From Rikenella microfusus (lineage in GTDB: Bacteria > Bacteroidota > Bacteroidia > Bacteroidales > VadinHA17): a stretch of 64,000 nucleotides of DNA. The notes below the pieces were generated by a model. The model was not told the origin of the DNA. It saw only the letters and a list, made by a program, of their open reading frames with translations, and did no database searches. Shown here piece by piece: positions 9,792-19,954 of the stretch. Made by a program: the position numbers and the translations under genes. The first letter of the stretch is position 1. Each line of letters opens with the position of its first letter. The stretch spans positions 12,010 through 76,009 of the forward strand of contig DYKN01000005.1 of NCBI GenBank assembly GCA_020722575.1, read 5' to 3'.

Positions 9792-11312
9792 TTAAATCAT
9801 TTTACCTTTTAATTCTTTAAAGGCATTGCAGATATTTTCTGCAATATCTCCAGCTATAAGAGATTCATAACTTTTAATCTCTACAGCTATATCACCTGCG
9901 AGCCCGTGAATATAAACTGCAGCAATAGCTGCATTTTCAGGCAGATAACCCTGTGAAAGGAAAGATAGTATCATTCCTGTCAGAACGTCACCGCTTCCAG
10001 CAGTTGCCATTCCCGGATTTCCTGTGCTATTGAAAAATACTCTACCATCGGGTGTGGAGATTGAGGTATGTGCCCCTTTAAGCACGATAATACAGTTATG
10101 AAGGGAAGAGAAAGATAACTGCTTATTAAGTCTTATATAGCTATTTTCTGATGTGCCGGCAAGTCTCTCAAATTCTTTTGGGTGAGGGGTTAGAACTGAA
10201 TTAGGAGGAATTTTCTTTTTGAATTTTTCATCTGATGAAATAATATTAAGAGCGTCAGCATCGAGTACAACAGGTTTTCGGCAATTACTGATCAATTCGT
10301 ATAACATTTCTGCTGTTTCGGGACTGGTTCCTATTCCAGGGCCAACCCCAACGGCAGTAAAATCATTAAAATTATTTACTGATGTAATAATATTTTCGTT
10401 TTTGTCACTTTGCACCATTGCTTCGGGGATGGAAGCAATCAATGCATTAATTCTTTTTGCCGGCAAATGGCATGTAATCAATCCGATCCCTGACCTGAGA
10501 GCTCCTTTTGAGGCAAGGATAGCAGCACCGGTTTTATCACCGGAACCTGCAATCAATAAGCCATGACCGAAACGTCCCTTATGGTCGAATTTTCCTCTTT
10601 TCTTAATTATCGTTGCAATATTGCTGGCTTCAAGGTAATAATAAGGTGATGAAGTTTTGTTTATCGCTTCAGGATGAAGTCCAATGTCAAGAATATGCCA
10701 TTCGCCTGTAAATCTGTAATTTTCCGCAAACATAAAAGCCAGCTTTGGAAATTGAAATGTAAGGGTGAAATCGGCCATAACAACCGAGTTCATATCGTTT
10801 TGTCCATTATCCTCAGGGAAAAGACCAGAAGGTATATCAATTGATATCCTTGATCCCGGGCTTTTATTTATCATTTTTATTATTTCTGATGTCAATCCAC
10901 TCACCGGTCTGTTTAATCCTGAACCGAATATTGCATCAATTATTACATCATCTTCACTCAATACAGGAAAGTTTGATGAGTCATCAATACTGTAAAAATG
11001 TACAATCCCTGTGTCTTCCAGTCTCTGGCGGTTAACTTTCCAATTGTCGGTTACACCACTGTTCAAAGTTAGAGCATAAACTTCTGCTTTATAGCCTGAA
11101 AGTGCAAGCATTCTTGCCAGTGCAAGACCATCTCCCCCATTATTTCCTGGCCCGACAAAAACAACATACCTGTGTGCCCTTCCAAATTTTTCAGTAATCC
11201 ATGCAAAGAGTTTGCTGGCAGCCCTTTCCATCAGATCTATTGAATTAATAGGTTCATTTTCAATTGTATATTTATCAATCTCTTTGATCTGACTGCCTGT
11301 GAATATTTTCAT
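9792..11312 (-). CDS. nnr: Bifunctional NAD(P)HX epimerase / ADP-dependent NAD(P)HX dehydratase
   Basis: VGPGNNGGDGLALAR (epimerase); LTPHPKEF, GNPGMATAGSGDVLTG (dehydratase). Confidence 0.95.
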   Translation of the reverse strand: MKIFTGSQIKEIDKYTIENEPINSIDLMERAASKLFAWITEKFGRAHRYVVFVGPGNNGGDGLALARMLALSGYKAEVYALTLNSGVTDNWKVNRQRLEDTGIVHFYSIDDSSNFPVLSEDDVIIDAIFGSGLNRPVSGLTSEIIKMINKSPGSRISIDIPSGLFPEDNGQNDMNSVVMADFTLTFQFPKLAFMFAENYRFTGEWHILDIGLHPEAINKTSSPYYYLEASNIATIIKKRGKFDHKGRFGHGLLIAGSGDKTGAAILASKGALRSGIGLITCHLPAKRINALIASIPEAMVQSDKNENIITSVNNFNDFTAVGVGPGIGTSPETAEMLYELISNCRKPVVLDADALNIISSDEKFKKKIPPNSVLTPHPKEFERLAGTSENSYIRLNKQLSFSSLHNCIIVLKGAHTSISTPDGRVFFNSTGNPGMATAGSGDVLTGMILSFLSQGYLPENAAIAAVYIHGLAGDIAVEIKSYESLIAGDIAENICNAFKELKGKMI

Positions 11313-11430
11313 GTCTCAAAAAATTTTCTTTATAAGTACAGTATAGTTAGAACTTCTAAATTACAAAAACAATGTTTATTTGATGCCTTCATTTCAAGTT
11401 TATGAATCATTTAACAAAAAAAAACAGTAT

Positions 11431-11460
11431 TTTGAATTGAATAATATTTACATATATTTG
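11431..11460 (+). promoter_or_regulatory. Putative Bacteroidetes-type promoter (TTTG-N18-TATATTTG)
   Basis: TATATTTG exact to TAnnTTTG; TTTG at 11431-11434. Confidence 0.5.
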
Positions 11461-11535
11461 TTTGCTTTGTAAAATAAGAATTTATAGTTTAAAGCACACC
11501 TTTTTGTAATAAATTGATTATTAACGATTAATACT

Positions 11536-13329
11536 GTGTATATGTTAAAGAATCATCCAAAGGGATTATTGGTAGCCTTTTTTGCCAATATGGGTGAAAG
11601 GTTTGGATTTTACACAATGATGGCAATACTTGTTCTTTTCCTTCAGGCAAAATTTGGGCTTCCTGCCGAAAAAGCTGGAAATATATACAGCTGGTTTTAT
11701 TTCAGCATTTATGCACTTGCGCTGGTTGGAGGGATACTTGCCGATGCAACGAAAAGTTACAAGACTGTTATACTTACAGGCATTATAATAATGTTTGGAG
11801 GATACCTCATTATGGCCATTCCCGGCATGACTCTCACAATTACAATTATCGGCTTATTTACAATTGCTTTTGGCAACGGACTTTTTAAAGGCAATCTACA
11901 GGCAGTAGTTGGACAGATGTATGATAATCCGGAGTATTCAAAACACAGGGATAATGCATACATGATATTTTATATGGGGATAAATATCGGTGCATTTTTT
12001 GCGCCATTTGCAGCAACAGGGATGAGAAATGGATGGCTTAAGTTGAATGGGTTTGCGCACGATGGCAGCTTGCCTGCCCTATGCCATCAATACAACAATG
12101 GCACATTAACAGACATTTCTCTTTTGCAGCAACTTGCAAATAAAGTAAGTCTGACCGGACCGGTAAATGATCTGGGAGAATTTGCCAGACATTACCTTGA
12201 GGTATTTTCAAAAGGATACAACTACGCATTTGGAATAGCTGCAGTGGCAATGGTCTTATCACTGCTGGTCTATATAATTTTCAATAAGCATCTTCCTGAA
12301 AAGCAGAAGACATCAATAGCCACGACTGAAAAGGTTGAATTCCGTGTTATTCCTATTCTCACTGCTATACTGGCAATGATAGGAGTTGCATACGGATTGC
12401 ATTTTATCAAGGAAGTAGGATGGACGGCAGGATTTGCATTCGGATTGTTTGCTGCATTTGTAACATGGATAATAATGAGTTCAAAAAAAGAAGAAATCCA
12501 GCGTGTTACAACTCTTATTCTGGTGTTTGCTGTTGTTATCTTTTTCTGGATGTCATTTCACCAGAACGGGCTTACTCTTACTCTTTTTGCACGGGATTAT
12601 ACTGTAAAACAGGTAGGTCCTTTCACCAATCTCTTCTTTAACCTGATATCAATTCTGGCGGTAATTGGAGTTGTTGCTGGCTTTATAATGCTTTTTACAA
12701 AAAACTTGAGCAAAAGCTCAAAAATTGCGGGATTTGTTTTGCTCATTGTTGCCATAGCAGTTGCAATTGTGAGCTACAGGAGTTTTGGAGAATTAAATTC
12801 AATTTCTCCGGAGATCTTTCAATCGTTCAATCCGCTTTTCATTGTTGCACTAACTTTTCCCATAATGGGAGTTTTTTCATGGTTGAATAAGAAAGGAATA
12901 GAACCATCCACACCTAAAAAGATTGGTATAGGAATGATTATTGCTTCATTTGGATTTATAATTGTACTTGTAGCCTCATTAAATCTGGCTTCACCAAAAC
13001 TCCTTGCGGGAACACCTCTACCCGACACCGACAGGGTATCTCCGTACTGGCTAATTAGCAGTTATCTTGTACTTACAATAGCTGAACTTTTTTTAAGCCC
13101 GATGGGCCTTTCGTTTGTATCAAAGGTTGCTCCCTCAAGATTTCAGGGTTTGATGCAGGGAGGATGGTTGCTGGCAACTGCTGTAGGCAATAAACTTCTG
13201 TTTGTTGGTACCATTTTGTGGGAAAAGGTCGAGCTATGGCAACTATGGCTTGTATTTATTGTATGCTGTTTTGCTTCGGCAGCATTCATCTTTTCGATAT
13301 TGAAACGACTTGAGAATGCTTCAAAGTAA
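11536..13329 (+). CDS. POT/PTR family peptide MFS transporter (start possibly the ATG at 11542)
   Basis: ANMGERFGFYTMMAILVLFLQ, GNGLFKGNLQAVVGQMY PTR signatures; SPMGLSFVSKVAP. Confidence 0.93.
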   Translation: MYMLKNHPKGLLVAFFANMGERFGFYTMMAILVLFLQAKFGLPAEKAGNIYSWFYFSIYALALVGGILADATKSYKTVILTGIIIMFGGYLIMAIPGMTLTITIIGLFTIAFGNGLFKGNLQAVVGQMYDNPEYSKHRDNAYMIFYMGINIGAFFAPFAATGMRNGWLKLNGFAHDGSLPALCHQYNNGTLTDISLLQQLANKVSLTGPVNDLGEFARHYLEVFSKGYNYAFGIAAVAMVLSLLVYIIFNKHLPEKQKTSIATTEKVEFRVIPILTAILAMIGVAYGLHFIKEVGWTAGFAFGLFAAFVTWIIMSSKKEEIQRVTTLILVFAVVIFFWMSFHQNGLTLTLFARDYTVKQVGPFTNLFFNLISILAVIGVVAGFIMLFTKNLSKSSKIAGFVLLIVAIAVAIVSYRSFGELNSISPEIFQSFNPLFIVALTFPIMGVFSWLNKKGIEPSTPKKIGIGMIIASFGFIIVLVASLNLASPKLLAGTPLPDTDRVSPYWLISSYLVLTIAELFLSPMGLSFVSKVAPSRFQGLMQGGWLLATAVGNKLLFVGTILWEKVELWQLWLVFIVCCFASAAFIFSILKRLENASK

Positions 13330-13430
13330 GTATTAGGGAAAATCGCTGATATATCAATAATTCGACTCACTTATTTCAGTTTGTTGAGTTGTAATTGTCA
13401 CAATAAAAGGCTGACTGGACTAATTAAGCA

Positions 13431-13467
13431 TTAAAAAAAAGGGCCGGAATTATGATTCCAGCCCCTT
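13431..13467 (-). terminator. Rho-independent terminator for the 15569-13508 minus-strand genes
   Basis: ggggctggaat-cata-attccggccc followed by an 8-T tract on the minus strand. Confidence 0.8.
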
Positions 13468-13507
13468 GAAAGTTTTATCTTATAGTCCAACTTCAGGTGA
13501 TGGATAC

Positions 13508-14353
13508 TCAATTATGGAGGATATTATCTATATAAAGATTGGCAATATCCGTTTGATCCTTTGTTAGCCCCGATATTATAATTGCTTTTGATCCCTTCCA
13601 TCCAAGAAAGATATCACCATTATATCCATCTTTAAAAGCATATTTTCCTTCAGAAGAATCACTGGTATCCATACTGACAGATGACAGGTATAATTTGACC
13701 ATTTTAATTATTTCTTCTGGAGAATGCTTAAACAGATAAATCTGGAAATTGTTCCCGTTTAAGGAATAATTAGCCTTGAAGGCACCATGTAGAAAATCAT
13801 GCCCTAAGACGCTCTGGTTTATAAAAATTTCCGAATATTTAACCTTATTATTATCGGGAAGTTCTGTAAGTGCTTCTGGCAAAGCAGCATCATCGGGAAG
13901 CATATCGGAAAGTTTCCACGCCAGAGACTCCATATCTCTGTGCACTTTATCGTCTCCAGAATATGTGCTCATCTTAACGTAGAAGTGACCTTTAAAGAAG
14001 TTAATTGTACCATCAATAATATAACCCTGAGTACCCAGGTTAACATATCTGTATGAGGGAGAACGCTCAGAAGCATATATGCCGAAAGTATTGTCAGGGT
14101 CTTTATGTTTATAGATCTCCACTTTTATTTTCGTTTTTCCTTTTACATATTCTCTTACGTGTACATTTTCGAATCCATAAGAGAGATAATTATCTGCTGC
14201 CCCGTCAATAAAATCCCACAGGTTATCAGGTGTGAAGACGGGGTAATTTGCTTCAATTTTATAACCTTTGAGTAAAGGGAATGAATAATCTTGCGATTCT
14301 GCTTTAAATAAAGCACATAGTATAAATATAGATATGACACTTAATTTTTTCAT
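13508..14353 (-). CDS. DUF6599-like exported protein; start placed at the internal Met (MKKLSVIS)
   Basis: Signal peptide after the internal Met; 13 bp after the upstream CDS; YPVFTPDNLWDFIDGAADNYLSYGFENVHVREY. Confidence 0.7.
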   Translation of the reverse strand: MKKLSVISIFILCALFKAESQDYSFPLLKGYKIEANYPVFTPDNLWDFIDGAADNYLSYGFENVHVREYVKGKTKIKVEIYKHKDPDNTFGIYASERSPSYRYVNLGTQGYIIDGTINFFKGHFYVKMSTYSGDDKVHRDMESLAWKLSDMLPDDAALPEALTELPDNNKVKYSEIFINQSVLGHDFLHGAFKANYSLNGNNFQIYLFKHSPEEIIKMVKLYLSSVSMDTSDSSEGKYAFKDGYNGDIFLGWKGSKAIIISGLTKDQTDIANLYIDNILHN

Positions 14354-14366
14354 AATAGTTTTATTC

Positions 14367-15569
14367 TCATGTAAGTAATTCCGCCGGGAAACTAACGACA
14401 CGCGAAATATCAGTAATTTTTTCTCTTATATCAAATCCTCTTGTACATTTTACATTACATTCATTGCAGTTTATGCACGGTGATATTCCAGTACCAAGTT
14501 CACCGAGCAGGTCGTAAGCCATTCTGATATTGCCATAACCATAGGCATACATATATGCTCTCATAAGGTCGGGTATTGGAAGGTTAAATTTACAACTGGA
14601 AAGGCATTTTTTACAATCAATGCAAAACATATTTGGCTCATTTACCATAGCAATGAGTTCCTGTTTTTCCTGCTCAGTCATATTTGGATCTGATAGGACA
14701 CTGAGGTTTGTCTGTAGGTGGTCGTAGGTTGTCATACCCGGTATAGTGGTATGTATGTTTGGGTTTGAGATTGCCCATTTAAGAGCAACTACAGCATTTA
14801 CTGGCTGTTTCCTTTCTCTGTCTCTGAAACCACCAGCCATTGTTTTCATAGCAATTATTCCAATACCGGCATCAGCAGCTTTTTGAATTGCTTCATTCAT
14901 TTCCGGGACATTATTCATCATAAAGTTATACGATGTTAATATTACGTCCCAGAAATCTGTTTCAGCAGCTGCTTTCAATAATACTGGCATGTTTGAGTGT
15001 GTGCTGAATCCAACAAATCTTGTTTTCTTTTCCTTTTTAAGCTGGGTAAGGGCTGAAAGCAGTGGTTTATGATTAAGCATTTCCGGATTGCTTACAGCAT
15101 GAATGTGCAGGATATCCACATATTCAAGCTGAAGTCGTTTAAGACTTACATTAAATTTTGCTATAAAGTCATCGGCTGTGGTCTGGGCCGTTGGCAATCC
15201 GTCGCGGCCAACACCTGAAGGTAGAACTTTTGTTTCAACAATAAATGATGACCGGGGAAGATCTTTAAATAAATTACCCAGCATTGTTTCGTTGTTTCCT
15301 CCCTGGTATACATTTGCAGTATCAAAAAAGTTGATACCATTTTCATAAGCAGCCTTACAAAGAGCCGGATTATCAGCCCTCATAACTCCAAAGCTGACAA
15401 CCGGTACTTTAAGACCAGTTTTTCCAAGGATGCGATAAACAATGTTCTTTTCCTGCTTCATATTGCCGGATGCAATAACCGTTTTCGGGTAAACTAACGC
15501 ACCAGCAATTCCTGCAACTCCTGCAGAAATAAATTTTCTTCTACCGTAATAAATCTTCCTGTTAATCAT
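14367..15569 (-). CDS. Tat-exported aldo/keto reductase with C-terminal 4Fe-4S ferredoxin region
   Basis: GRRKFISAGVAG Tat-like signal; LGKTGLKVPVVSFG AKR start; CIDCKKCLSSC and CINCNECNVKC clusters. Confidence 0.9.
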   Translation of the reverse strand: MINRKIYYGRRKFISAGVAGIAGALVYPKTVIASGNMKQEKNIVYRILGKTGLKVPVVSFGVMRADNPALCKAAYENGINFFDTANVYQGGNNETMLGNLFKDLPRSSFIVETKVLPSGVGRDGLPTAQTTADDFIAKFNVSLKRLQLEYVDILHIHAVSNPEMLNHKPLLSALTQLKKEKKTRFVGFSTHSNMPVLLKAAAETDFWDVILTSYNFMMNNVPEMNEAIQKAADAGIGIIAMKTMAGGFRDRERKQPVNAVVALKWAISNPNIHTTIPGMTTYDHLQTNLSVLSDPNMTEQEKQELIAMVNEPNMFCIDCKKCLSSCKFNLPIPDLMRAYMYAYGYGNIRMAYDLLGELGTGISPCINCNECNVKCTRGFDIREKITDISRVVSFPAELLT

Positions 15570-15630
15570 AAACTTATTTTTGTTACCAAATTAAAAATTT
15601 TCTAAATAATAAAATGTTAAATTTTTTGTT

Positions 15631-15665
15631 AAAATATCATAAATTATAAGATTATATGATATTTT
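15631..15665. repeat. Inverted repeat AAAATATCATA-N13-TATGATATTTT in a divergent promoter region
   Basis: Perfect 11-bp arms between divergently transcribed genes. Confidence 0.7.
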
Positions 15666-15736
15666 TTATTTTTTTATTACTTTCCAGTGATTTTACCATT
15701 TTTTTTCAAATGGCGAATTTATAATTTTTTGCTGAT

Positions 15737-16423
15737 ATGGAGCGTTACATCAAGAAATTGATATATGGTGGTGAAAATAAGTGGGTTGATTTTAAGTATT
15801 GTATCAATGATTCCAGAAAGATAGCCAGAACCTTATCAGCCTTCGCAAATACGGAAGGAGGGACGTTGCTACTGGGGGTAAGAGATAATGGTTCAATTGC
15901 AGGGGTAGATTCCGAGGAGGAATATTACATGATAGAAGCGGCTGCCCGATTATATTGCAAGCCTGAGGTGCCTATCATAATCAAGCAGCATTTTCTAAGC
16001 GGGAAAACAATCATTGAGGTAAAAGTAATTAAAGGGTCTAACAGACCATATAAAGCGAAGGGTGAAGATGGAAAGTGGAGGGCATATTTCAGGAACAACG
16101 ACCAGAACCTTGTTGCCAACAGGATATTGTTAAAACTATGGAAAAAGAGAGAAAGCAAAAAGGGTGTTCTGATAAAATTCGGAAAACCTGAAAACCTATT
16201 GCTGAAATATCTTAAAACCAATAAGTCTATTTCATTATCTGCATTCAGGAAATTAGCTGGAATTCCTGTTTACAGGGCAGAAAAAATAATTGTCAATCTT
16301 CTTCATTGCAGTGTTCTTTCGATGAATGCATCAGAAAAGGGATATACATACAGTTTATTCCGTAATGAATCAACAATTAAGGATAATGTTAATAAGCTGC
16401 CCGGGGTTAATAAGTATTTGTAG
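15737..16423 (+). CDS. AlbA_2/Schlafen-like nucleic-acid-binding domain protein
   Basis: NKWVDFKYCINDSRKIARTLSAFANTEGGTLLLGVRDNGSIAGV signature. Confidence 0.85.
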   Translation: MERYIKKLIYGGENKWVDFKYCINDSRKIARTLSAFANTEGGTLLLGVRDNGSIAGVDSEEEYYMIEAAARLYCKPEVPIIIKQHFLSGKTIIEVKVIKGSNRPYKAKGEDGKWRAYFRNNDQNLVANRILLKLWKKRESKKGVLIKFGKPENLLLKYLKTNKSISLSAFRKLAGIPVYRAEKIIVNLLHCSVLSMNASEKGYTYSLFRNESTIKDNVNKLPGVNKYL

Positions 16424-16432
16424 AAAAACAGT

Positions 16433-19400
16433 TTAATCAGTTCTGATTCCCATCACGAGTATATCGTCTATTTGCGGACTATTTCCCATCCATTCGATCA
16501 ATTTCTCCTCAAGAATTTCCTTTTGACGTTTCATTGGATAATCCTGTATGTCCAGTATAAGACGTTTGAAGTTCTTTTTCATGAATTTTCTTCCGTTAGG
16601 ACCTCCAAACTGGTCGATATAGCCATCAGAAAAGAGGTAATATGAAACTCCTTTTTCAAGCGTCCAATCGTAGAAAACGAAATTTTCATTCATTTTTGAG
16701 GAAATTCCGATGGGCATTTTGCTTGCAAAGATAGTTTCGAGCAAATATAAGCCATTTGACATTGATCCGTCTGGTAATTCTATATTATCGTTATGATAAT
16801 CCTTCTGTTCATTTTCCGAGAGTTTTCTAACCCTGAAGCATGGATTGTAAGCTCCTGAAAACTCGACGCGTGATTTATTGAAATCAATAACGAGTAATGC
16901 CATATCCATTCCGTCTTTTGCCTCATCATCTTCGCCTGATTGTTTAAGAGATTCTGTAACGTGGAGGCGAAGTTCGCTGAGTACATGGTCGGCACGGGGT
17001 GCATTTTCCTTGTCAATGATTTCATCCAGAAATGACATTCCCAGAAGACTCATAAAGGCACCCGGCACGCCATGTCCTGTGCAGTCGGCAGCAACAATAT
17101 AAAGCCTGTTATTTTTCTTGGTCATCCAGTAGAAATCGCCGCTTACTATATCTCTGGGTTTGAATAGTATAAAATAATTTTTCAGATTTTCTGCCAGGAT
17201 ATTTTCTGATGGCAGTAATGCCATCTGAATTCGTCTTGCATAATGAATACTCGACTCAAGTTCCTCTTTCTGTTTTACCACAACGGCCGTCCGTTCGGCA
17301 ACAATTCCTTCCAGCCTGATATTTTCATTTTTAAGTTTACGGGTATATGCTTTTATTATACCTATTATCATAAATATGAAAGCAATTGCATAAAGCAATA
17401 TCATCACAGTGGTCAGGTACCATGGCTTCAGAATAATGAAGTCGAAAGTGAGTTCATTTGTTTCGAGTTCAGTAAGTGTTTTCCCTTTCAGCCTGAAGGT
17501 ATATTTGCCGAACGGCAGGTTTGTAAAATCTTTATAATGAATATTTTCCCACTTTGACCATGATTTATCAAAACCTTCAAGTTTAAAACTGTACAAAGAT
17601 TTATCTTCTTCAATAAAATAAGGGATTGACCAGTAAAAGGAAACAGAGTTGAAATTATATTTGATTTCGGGAACAGGATTTGCTTTATTGTCTATCCACG
17701 GGATTCTTCTTTTGTTTTCAAGTGTTTTGTAAAAGGTACCATTCATCAAGAGGGAATCACCGCCAATAATAATCTTTGAAAGAAGGGCATTAGGGGCAGG
17801 ATGATGATCTTTCAGTTTCTCCTTCTCGATTACAAAAAGGCTTTTAGATTTCGTCATCCATATCTTATCGTCAAAATGACGTAAATCAAGCTTATCAAGG
17901 CCTGGCATTACGTTCATTATTCCCCTGTAAAGTGTATAAGAGGTTGTATCGCGGCAGAATAGCCACTCATACACTATCCTGTCTTTAACAACTGACATCC
18001 ATAAATCACCATCATTATCAACGAAAAGGTCTTTACAGTTCTGATTGATCGTATAGTTATTCATTATTTCATTCCCTGGCACCCATTTTTTTGAATTTTC
18101 CATATAACGGTAAATTCCATTGGTAGTCACTGCAATTATTTCATTTTCAAGTCGGGCTATGGAGTTAACAATTACATTATCAGGAATTCCGTCTTTTTCA
18201 GTGAATCTGACAGGAACGGGATTATCTTTTGTATAAATAAATAAGCCGAAAGGATTTCCGGTCATTAAAAAGAGGTCGCCATTTGTGTTTTCAACCATAT
18301 TTATTACATTTCCTTCTATGCCGGTTCTCTCCTGACTGAAAAATTTCCATGAATGACCATCATAATCAAGTATCAGAAATCCCTTAGTAATAAGTCCGAT
18401 ATAAAAACGGGCAGGATTGACGGCTGATTGGATCATAGATCTTACACTATAAACGCTTTTCCTGGATTTGTCATCATAGCTGATAATATCATCGAGTTTT
18501 ATTATTTTTCCGGAGGTGGTAATTTGGTAGAGTCCGAGGTTAGTTCCTACCAGAAGAAATTCGTCATTTCCATACCTGCCATTAAGTAGTGTAAATGTCT
18601 GGTTGCTAATGTTTCCAAACTTTTCAAATTTAAGATATCCTTTGCTGTCAATTAAGTGTTTGAATAGGCCAAGGTCAGTTGCGATAAAAATATTTCCGTT
18701 AAAACTGGTTACATTGTTAATTATGCCTTCGAAACCTGTTCTCGTTGTAATTTCTGTATATGGCAGGTTGACATATATTTTAGAGACATAACCGGCTGTT
18801 GCAGTCCAGATTTCGGAGTGCGGGTCACTACCTGTATAGAAAGCTGTAACTGTATTGTCAGGCAGGTCTGAAGTTTCTGTATCCCATTTTCCCGTCCATT
18901 TGAAATTTCGGTCGAGAACAAAAATTCCATTCTGTAATGTCCCGAGAAGAATTTCACCTGATGGACAAACAGCAGAAGTATAAAGTTGAGCCCCCTTCAG
19001 AATATCATTAAGATCTTTTGAAACAGGGGGTTGGTCATATACTATACCAGATTCATAATTATATCTGAAAGTTCCGTTAGTATGTGTACCTATAAAAATA
19101 CTTTTTTCATCATATGGTAAAAGTACCATCGATATTTTTCTTGAAAAGAAATCTCCTCCTGGTAATTGAACAGGTATGTTGTTTCTCAGTTCAAGAATGC
19201 CTTTAATATTGTCTGCAATAAACAATCGGTTGTTAATAATTGCCGTTTTTACAACCTGCTTAAGACCAAAATCTCTGAAATTCACAAATTTTATCCGGTC
19301 AGAATCAGGGTAGTAGATAAAAAATGATTCATAACTACTAAAATAAACAGCAGTATCAGTTACCATAACTGATATAATTTCACCTATTTGTGATTTCTTT

Positions 19401-19807
19401 ATAATATTTTCCTCTGTACTGGTAATGACAGCAGAATCGTTTTCAAATCTTCCAGATAATGAGATATAATTCATTGTACCATTTAGTGAAGGTTCAAGGT
19501 AACCAAACTCGTATGCTCCTCCAACATAAACAGTACCGTCATCAGAAATACCAAGAGCTCGAATACATGGATCTCCAGGAACCTTAATAGTGCTCCATGA
19601 TTGTCCATCGTACCTAATAATGCCTCGTGTATCATTACCAAAGTATATGACGCCTGTCTTATCTTTAACGATGCTCCAGTTATATTCTGATCCCCCAATT
19701 GTCTCAACTTCAAAATTCTTGATAAGGGGTACACCATATCTGTTAATCTGACCAACCGTAGCTGAAAATAAAAATGTTGCTATTGTTATGGTTAAAAGAT
19801 GCCTCAT
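16433..19807 (-). CDS. Periplasmic two-component-regulator-type propeller / Y_Y_Y - TM - SpoIIE-family PP2C phosphatase receptor
   Basis: Signal peptide, repeated propeller blades, one TM (WYLTTVMILLYAIAFIFMIIGII), GDFYWMTKK...ADCTGHGVPGAFMSLLG. Confidence 0.9.
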   Translation of the reverse strand: MRHLLTITIATFLFSATVGQINRYGVPLIKNFEVETIGGSEYNWSIVKDKTGVIYFGNDTRGIIRYDGQSWSTIKVPGDPCIRALGISDDGTVYVGGAYEFGYLEPSLNGTMNYISLSGRFENDSAVITSTEENIIKKSQIGEIISVMVTDTAVYFSSYESFFIYYPDSDRIKFVNFRDFGLKQVVKTAIINNRLFIADNIKGILELRNNIPVQLPGGDFFSRKISMVLLPYDEKSIFIGTHTNGTFRYNYESGIVYDQPPVSKDLNDILKGAQLYTSAVCPSGEILLGTLQNGIFVLDRNFKWTGKWDTETSDLPDNTVTAFYTGSDPHSEIWTATAGYVSKIYVNLPYTEITTRTGFEGIINNVTSFNGNIFIATDLGLFKHLIDSKGYLKFEKFGNISNQTFTLLNGRYGNDEFLLVGTNLGLYQITTSGKIIKLDDIISYDDKSRKSVYSVRSMIQSAVNPARFYIGLITKGFLILDYDGHSWKFFSQERTGIEGNVINMVENTNGDLFLMTGNPFGLFIYTKDNPVPVRFTEKDGIPDNVIVNSIARLENEIIAVTTNGIYRYMENSKKWVPGNEIMNNYTINQNCKDLFVDNDGDLWMSVVKDRIVYEWLFCRDTTSYTLYRGIMNVMPGLDKLDLRHFDDKIWMTKSKSLFVIEKEKLKDHHPAPNALLSKIIIGGDSLLMNGTFYKTLENKRRIPWIDNKANPVPEIKYNFNSVSFYWSIPYFIEEDKSLYSFKLEGFDKSWSKWENIHYKDFTNLPFGKYTFRLKGKTLTELETNELTFDFIILKPWYLTTVMILLYAIAFIFMIIGIIKAYTRKLKNENIRLEGIVAERTAVVVKQKEELESSIHYARRIQMALLPSENILAENLKNYFILFKPRDIVSGDFYWMTKKNNRLYIVAADCTGHGVPGAFMSLLGMSFLDEIIDKENAPRADHVLSELRLHVTESLKQSGEDDEAKDGMDMALLVIDFNKSRVEFSGAYNPCFRVRKLSENEQKDYHNDNIELPDGSMSNGLYLLETIFASKMPIGISSKMNENFVFYDWTLEKGVSYYLFSDGYIDQFGGPNGRKFMKKNFKRLILDIQDYPMKRQKEILEEKLIEWMGNSPQIDDILVMGIRTD

Positions 19808-19954
19808 CTATTTGTTTTCTTTCCTCCTGCTTGTAAAATTTATATAAAGGTATAAATCTTATAATAATATACAAATTTATACACATTTTCATTAAATTTC
19901 GTTTTTTTATAAATTAGAGTCAGAATTTGGGTTAATTTGGGTGAGATAATTTAA

